Assembly (NCBI GenBank): GCA_021732285.1 | Contig: JAKFVH010000018.1 | Coordinates: 1-43,476 of the forward strand | DNA from: Reyranella sp. | GTDB lineage: Bacteria; Pseudomonadota; Alphaproteobacteria; Reyranellales; Reyranellaceae | Length of the DNA: 43,476 nucleotides | Direction: 5' to 3' | Part shown: positions 39,621 through 43,476 of the stretch, piece by piece | How positions within the stretch are numbered: the stretch's first letter is position 1 | Layout of the letters: every line of letters starts with the position of its first letter | Position numbers and translations under genes: made by a program | The notes under the pieces: model-generated | Told to the model about the DNA's origin: nothing | What the model saw: the letters and a program-made list of their open reading frames with translations, nothing else | The model's database searches: none

Positions 39621-40745
39621 ATGCTAGGCCCCTTCCTCGAAACCCTGATCGGCGGCCTTCTGACCGGCGTGCTCTATTCGCTGGTGGCGCTGGGCTTCGT
39701 GCTGATCTTCAAGGCCTCCGGCGTGTTCAACTTCGCCCAGGGCGCCATGGTGCTGTTTGCCGCGCTCACGCTCGCCCGGCTGACCGGCGAAATCGACGGC
39801 CGCGAGGTGCATCTCGCCAACTTCGTGGTCGCCGCCGCGATCCTCGGCACCGCGCTCGCCTTCATCGCCTGGTACGCCTGGCGCGAATTCGTGGCGCGCG
39901 GCGGCGGACCGGCCGAGGGCCAACGCATGGCCATCCTGGCCGCCGTCGGCGCGCTGATCGGCGGGGCCGTCGCCTGGTTCTACGGCAAGGGCGCGTGGCC
40001 GCTCTGGGTCGCGCTGCCGGCGACGGCGGCCATCATGGGCGTGCTGGCCTACGCCATCGAGCGCCTGGTGCTGCGCCATCTCGTGAACCAGGAAGGCATC
40101 ATCCTGTTCATGGCCACCCTCGGCATCGCCTACTTCCTCGACGGCTTCGGCCAGACGCTGTGGGGCAGCGACATCTACAAGATCAATCTCGGCCTGCCCA
40201 AGGACCCGATCTTCCTGTTCGAGAACGTCTTCCCGGGCGGCCTGCTGGTCGAGCCCGGCGACCTGGTGGCCGCGCTCATCGCCGGCCTGCTGGTCGTCGT
40301 CCTGGCGATCTTCTTCCAGAAGACGCGCATTGGCCGCGCTCTGCGCGCCGTCGCCGACGATCACGCGGCCGCCCAGTCGGTCGGCATCCCGCTCAACACC
40401 ATCTGGCTGATCGTCTGGACGGTGTCGGGCTTCGTGGCGCTCGCCGCCGGCGTCATCTGGGGCGCCAAGCTCGGCGTGCAGTTCTCGATCTCGCTGATCG
40501 CGCTCAAGGCGCTGCCCGTGCTGATCCTGGGCGGTTTCACCTCGGTGCCGGGCGCCATCGTCGGCGGCCTTATCATCGGCGCCGGCGAGAAGCTCTCAGA
40601 GGTCTTCCTGGCGCCCATCCTGGTCAAGCAGTTCGATCTCGCCGGCGGCGGCATCGAGAACTGGTTCGCCTACATGCTGGCGCTGATCTTCCTGCTGTTC
40701 CGGCCGCAGGGCCTGTTCGGCGAACGCATCATAGAACGCGTATAG
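39621..40745 (+). CDS. livH: Branched-chain amino-acid-type ABC transporter permease, LivH-like
   Basis: A 374-residue polytopic permease, longer than E. coli LivH (about 308), with extra sequence near residues 60-130 that contains two more hydrophobic stretches. It starts FLETLIGGLLTGVLYSLVALGFVLIF, the typical LivH opening, followed by GVFNFAQGAMVLFAA. The EAA-like loop is near RIGRALRAVADDHAAAQSVGI. It ends in the usual RPQGLFGE motif, so it is complete. It forms the membrane channel with LivM, whose gene starts 15 bases downstream. An AGAGGAAG site precedes the ATG. Confidence 0.94.
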   Translation: MLGPFLETLIGGLLTGVLYSLVALGFVLIFKASGVFNFAQGAMVLFAALTLARLTGEIDGREVHLANFVVAAAILGTALAFIAWYAWREFVARGGGPAEGQRMAILAAVGALIGGAVAWFYGKGAWPLWVALPATAAIMGVLAYAIERLVLRHLVNQEGIILFMATLGIAYFLDGFGQTLWGSDIYKINLGLPKDPIFLFENVFPGGLLVEPGDLVAALIAGLLVVVLAIFFQKTRIGRALRAVADDHAAAQSVGIPLNTIWLIVWTVSGFVALAAGVIWGAKLGVQFSISLIALKALPVLILGGFTSVPGAIVGGLIIGAGEKLSEVFLAPILVKQFDLAGGGIENWFAYMLALIFLLFRPQGLFGERIIERV

Positions 40746-40760
40746 GGGCGGGTCTGACCC

Positions 40761-41828
40761 ATGCTTTACCGCGAGGCCGGCCAGTTCAAGACGACCTACG
40801 GGGCGGATCAGCAGATCTTCCCGATCCTGCAGGATCGCCTGTTCGTGCTGGCCGTGATCCTGGCGGCCTTCCTGGTCGTGCCGCTGTTCGCCAGCCAGTA
40901 CCTCTACACCGAGATCCTGATCCCGTTCCTGATCCTGTCGCTCGCCGCCATCGGGCTCAACATCCTGGTCGGCTATTGCGGGCAGGTGTCGCTCGGCACC
41001 GGCGGGTTCATGGCGGTGGGCGCCTACGCCGCCTACAACCTCTGGCTCCGCGTGCCCGAGCTCAACAATCTTGTCGTCGTCTTCCTGTTCGGCGGGCTGA
41101 TGTCGGCGGCGGTCGGCATCCTGTTCGGCCTGCCGTCGCTCAGGATCAAAGGCTTCTATCTTGCGGTCGCCACCCTGGCCTCTCAGTTCTTCCTCGACTG
41201 GCTGTTCGCGCGCGTAAAATGGCTGACCAACTACACGCCGTCAGGCTCGGTCGCGGTCGGCGAGACCAGCGCCTTCGGCTGGAAGATCGACACGCCGGCC
41301 GAGCGCTACCTCTTCATCCTGGCTTTCGTCGTGGTCGCCACGCTGGTGGCCAAGAACCTGGTGCGCGGCCATATCGGCCGCTCGTGGATGGCGATCCGCG
41401 ACATGGACATCGCCGCCGAAATCATCGGCTTCCAGCCGCTGCGCACCAAGCTCTCGGCCTTCGCCGTCAGCTCCTTCTTCATCGGCATCGCCGGCGCCAT
41501 GTGGGGTTTCCTGCGGCTGGGCTCGTGGGAGCCGCTCGCCTTCGACATCAACCGCAGCTTCCAGATCCTGTTCATGGTGATCATCGGCGGCCTGGGCTCG
41601 TTGCTCGGCAGCTTCCTGGGGGCGGCCTTCATCGTGCTGACGCCGATCGTGCTCAACCAGATGCCGGGCTGGCTCGGCGTAAAGCTATCGACCGCCATGA
41701 TCAGCCATCTCGAATTCATGGTGTTCGGCGCCATGATCGTCTTCTTCCTGATCGTCGAGCCGCACGGGCTCGCTCGGTTGTGGTCGATCGCCAAGGAGAA
41801 ACTCCGGCTATGGCCGTTTCCGCATTAG
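40761..41828 (+). CDS. livM: Branched-chain amino-acid-type ABC transporter permease, LivM-like
   Basis: A 355-residue permease of LivM type. After a charged 35-residue start come about nine hydrophobic segments, with the family motif GLNILVGYCGQVSLGTGGFMAVGAY (residues 72-96), the second LPSLRIKGFYLAVATLASQFF, and the EAA-like loop GRSWMAIRDMDIAAEIIGF. It ends in FFLIVEPHGLARLW. It pairs with LivH for import. The gap to the binding-protein gene is over 200 bases and is largely filled by a type A palindrome. Confidence 0.94.
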   Translation: MLYREAGQFKTTYGADQQIFPILQDRLFVLAVILAAFLVVPLFASQYLYTEILIPFLILSLAAIGLNILVGYCGQVSLGTGGFMAVGAYAAYNLWLRVPELNNLVVVFLFGGLMSAAVGILFGLPSLRIKGFYLAVATLASQFFLDWLFARVKWLTNYTPSGSVAVGETSAFGWKIDTPAERYLFILAFVVVATLVAKNLVRGHIGRSWMAIRDMDIAAEIIGFQPLRTKLSAFAVSSFFIGIAGAMWGFLRLGSWEPLAFDINRSFQILFMVIIGGLGSLLGSFLGAAFIVLTPIVLNQMPGWLGVKLSTAMISHLEFMVFGAMIVFFLIVEPHGLARLWSIAKEKLRLWPFPH

Positions 41829-41832
41829 AGAA

Positions 41833-41968
41833 TTCCTCCCCATCGCGGAATCCGCGATGGGGAGGTGCCCGCGCAGCGGGCGGAGGGGTCATGGGCAGCG
41901 ATACGGACGCTCATGACCCCTCCGTCGGCGTAGGACGCCGACACCTCCCCACTTCGTGGGGAGGAAGT
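41833..41968. repeat. Palindromic intergenic element, CCTCCCCA family (type A)
   Basis: Outer hairpins CCTCCCCATCGCGGA facing TCCGCGATGGGGAGG on the left and CCTCCCCACTTCGTGGGGAGG on the right enclose the inverted pair GGAGGGGTCATG and CATGACCCCTCC. It lies between livM and the binding-protein gene and could stabilise or separate the transcripts. Confidence 0.92.
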
Positions 41969-42049
41969 GATTTCGACGACCCGCAATATGTTCTAGGCTT
42001 TGCCACCAAGGGCCACGGAGGGAATGGCCCAATTCTGAGGAGGACACGG

Positions 42050-43375
42050 ATGAGACTTCGCAAGCTAGCGCTGATGGGCGCGGCGATTGTGGCGGCCGGC
42101 ATCGCCACCGCGGCCAACGCCCAGGGGCCGAATGAGCAGTTCATTCCCGGCCTGATCTACCGCACCGGCGCCTATGCGCCGAACGGCATCCCGTTCGCCA
42201 ACGGCGTGGCCGACTACTACAGCCTGATCAACGAGCGCGACGGCGGCATCAACGGCGTCAAGATCGCCTACGAGGAATGCGACACCGCCTACGCCACCGA
42301 CCGCGGCGTCGAATGCTACGAGCGGCTCAAGGGCAAGGGCGCCACGGGTGCGGCCTACGTGCTGCCGCTCAGCACCGGCATCACCTTCGCGCTCACCGAG
42401 AAGGCGCCGGTCGACAAGATTCCGATCATCTCGATGGGCTACGGCCGCTCCGAATCGCGCGACGGCAGCGTGTTCCAGTGGAACTTCCCGCTGCTCGGCA
42501 CCTACTGGTCGGCCGCCGACATCATCATGCAGCACATCGCGCTGAAGGAAGGCGGCTTCGACAAGCTCAAGGGCAAGAAGGTCGTGCTGGTCTATCACGA
42601 CTCGCCCTACGGCAAGGAGCCGATCGCGCTCCTCGAGCAGCGCGCCAAGATGCACGGCTTCGAGTTCACGCCCATGCCCGTCACCCATCCCGGCGTCGAG
42701 CAGAAGGCGACCTGGCTGCAGATCCGCCAGAACCGGCCCGACTATGTCCTGTTGTGGGGCTGGGGCGTCATGAACTCGACCTCGATCAAGGAAGCCGCCG
42801 CGGTCGGCTTCCCGCGCGAAAAGCTGTTCGGCGTGTGGTGGTCGGGTGCCGAGCCCGACGTGCGGCCGGCCGAGGGCGGCGCCAAGGGTTATAGCGCCGC
42901 CATGCTGCAGCACGGCGCCGGCCAGTTCGGCGTCCATGCCGACCTCAAGAAGTTCCTCTACGACAAGGGCAAGGGCGTGGCGAAGTGGGACGAGACCGGC
43001 GAGGTCCTCTACAACCGCGGCCTGGTCAACGCCATGCTGGGCGTCGAATCGATCCGCACGGCGATGAAGAAGTTCGGCAACAAGCCGCTGACCGGCGAGC
43101 AGGTGCGCTGGGGCATCGAGAATCTCGATCTCAGCGCCGCCCGGCTGAAGGAGCTGGGCTTCGAGGGCATGCTGCAGCCGCTCAAGGTGACCTGCAGCGA
43201 CCACGAGGGCACGCGCGCCGGCCGCGTCCAGCAATGGGACGGCGCGAAGTGGGTCGTCGTCTCCGATTGGTATCAGTCGGACGACAAGGTCATCAAGCCG
43301 ATGGTCGACGCCGCCGCCAAGAAGTACGCGGAAGAGAAGAAGCTTCCGGTGCGCGACTGCTCGAAGGAGAGCTGA
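42050..43375 (+). CDS. Periplasmic substrate-binding protein of a branched-chain amino-acid-type ABC transporter
   Basis: About 441 residues with GAGGAGGACACGG before the ATG. A signal peptide (LALMGAAIVAAGIATAANA) ends near residue 23. The mature protein is a type I periplasmic binding protein (LivK/Peripla_BP_6 class): GIPFANGVADYYSLINERDGGINGVKI, the hinge-region LPLSTGITFALTEKAPVDKIPIIS, KVVLVYHDSPYGKEP and VQQWDGAKWVVVSDWY. It is larger than E. coli LivK and belongs to the group tied to acyl or aromatic acid uptake rather than leucine. It delivers the ligand to LivH/LivM. The ligand is not predictable, although the upstream acyl-CoA ligase points to a carboxylic acid. Confidence 0.93.
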   Translation: MRLRKLALMGAAIVAAGIATAANAQGPNEQFIPGLIYRTGAYAPNGIPFANGVADYYSLINERDGGINGVKIAYEECDTAYATDRGVECYERLKGKGATGAAYVLPLSTGITFALTEKAPVDKIPIISMGYGRSESRDGSVFQWNFPLLGTYWSAADIIMQHIALKEGGFDKLKGKKVVLVYHDSPYGKEPIALLEQRAKMHGFEFTPMPVTHPGVEQKATWLQIRQNRPDYVLLWGWGVMNSTSIKEAAAVGFPREKLFGVWWSGAEPDVRPAEGGAKGYSAAMLQHGAGQFGVHADLKKFLYDKGKGVAKWDETGEVLYNRGLVNAMLGVESIRTAMKKFGNKPLTGEQVRWGIENLDLSAARLKELGFEGMLQPLKVTCSDHEGTRAGRVQQWDGAKWVVVSDWYQSDDKVIKPMVDAAAKKYAEEKKLPVRDCSKES

Positions 43376-43402
43376 AGACCCCCTTCCGGCGCTCTCGCGC
43401 CA

Positions 43403-43427
43403 CCTTCCCCCATATGATGGGGGAAGG
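43403..43427. repeat. Hairpin after the binding-protein gene, start of another palindromic element
   Basis: CCTTCCCCCAT faces ATGGGGGAAGG, 27 bases after the stop codon. The following bases to the window edge (CACCTCCCCCGTCTTACGGGG at 43457-43476) form a further hairpin that the edge cuts. The layout suggests another element related to types A and B. It may end the operon's transcript or separate it from a following livF; the edge prevents a decision. Confidence 0.6.
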
Positions 43428-43476
43428 AAGAGGGAGCCAAGACTCCAGAACTCATCACCTCCCCCGTCTTACGGGG

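Noticed and set aside
39587..42049. Very long plus-strand frame covering livH, livM and the binding protein in another frame
   Set aside because: The first two thirds are out-of-frame shadow of two clear permease genes; only the last part from 42050 matches a known family.

Overview
The window looks like chromosomal DNA from a free-living, high-GC alphaproteobacterium. Supporting signs are uniformly GC-rich codon use, an intracellular PHB depolymerase (phaZ), CaiB/BaiF and acyl-CoA chemistry, a single-polypeptide aconitase, acetyl-CoA synthetase, many one-copy accessory oxidoreductases and very dense gene packing. The mix recalls Reyranella/Rhodospirillales-type or related soil genomes, but that assignment is inference; no rRNA or tRNA gene is visible. 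No prophage, integrase, transposase, plasmid function or CRISPR array was seen.

Layout. 1-4.4 kb: start of a DUF4394 gene, a Gfo/Idh/MocA oxidoreductase downstream of a membrane LytTR regulator, and facing them a small membrane protein with a helical repeat protein ending in CxxCH, then a lipoprotein and a CysZ/EI24-like membrane protein. 4.4-11.3 kb: AMACR-type CoA transferase/racemase, a secreted NHL/SMP-30-like propeller protein with an MBL-fold hydrolase, a GFA-family zinc protein, an SDR lacking the usual Tyr/Lys, two small proteins and an outer-membrane barrel. 11.5-16.7 kb: recQ, then a KaiC-like double ATPase translationally coupled to a hybrid histidine kinase. 16.6-19.2 kb: an ECF42-type sigma factor overlapping a YciI/DGPF gene, followed by VOC and DoxX genes. 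19.3-23.4 kb: PPP-type phosphatase, phaZ, SCO/Sco1, a SpoT-like HD hydrolase and a flavin reductase. 23.5-32.1 kb: amidase overlapping acs, nitroreductase, a VOC-alpha/beta hydrolase fusion, DinB, and acnA. 32.2-36.6 kb: a helical repeat protein, a DUF559 endonuclease-like gene set inside inverted repeats, an alpha/beta hydrolase, and an OmpR/histidine-kinase pair. 36.7 kb-end: an acyl-CoA ligase followed by livG-livH-livM and a periplasmic binding protein, a probable uptake-and-activation operon (no livF in view).

The most distinctive content is between the genes. At least five families of palindromic intergenic elements occur, several ending in a shared CATGA core. Copies differ by paired, stem-preserving changes, one family is nested inside another, and one 44-base arm pair exists both as an empty element (4454-4559) and as a loaded form carrying a DUF559 gene whose stop codon and probable ribosome-binding site lie in the arms (33165-33596). 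Three of these elements sit at successive junctions of the branched-chain transporter operon. I regard this repeat/DUF559 arrangement as the best candidate in the window for an undescribed system.
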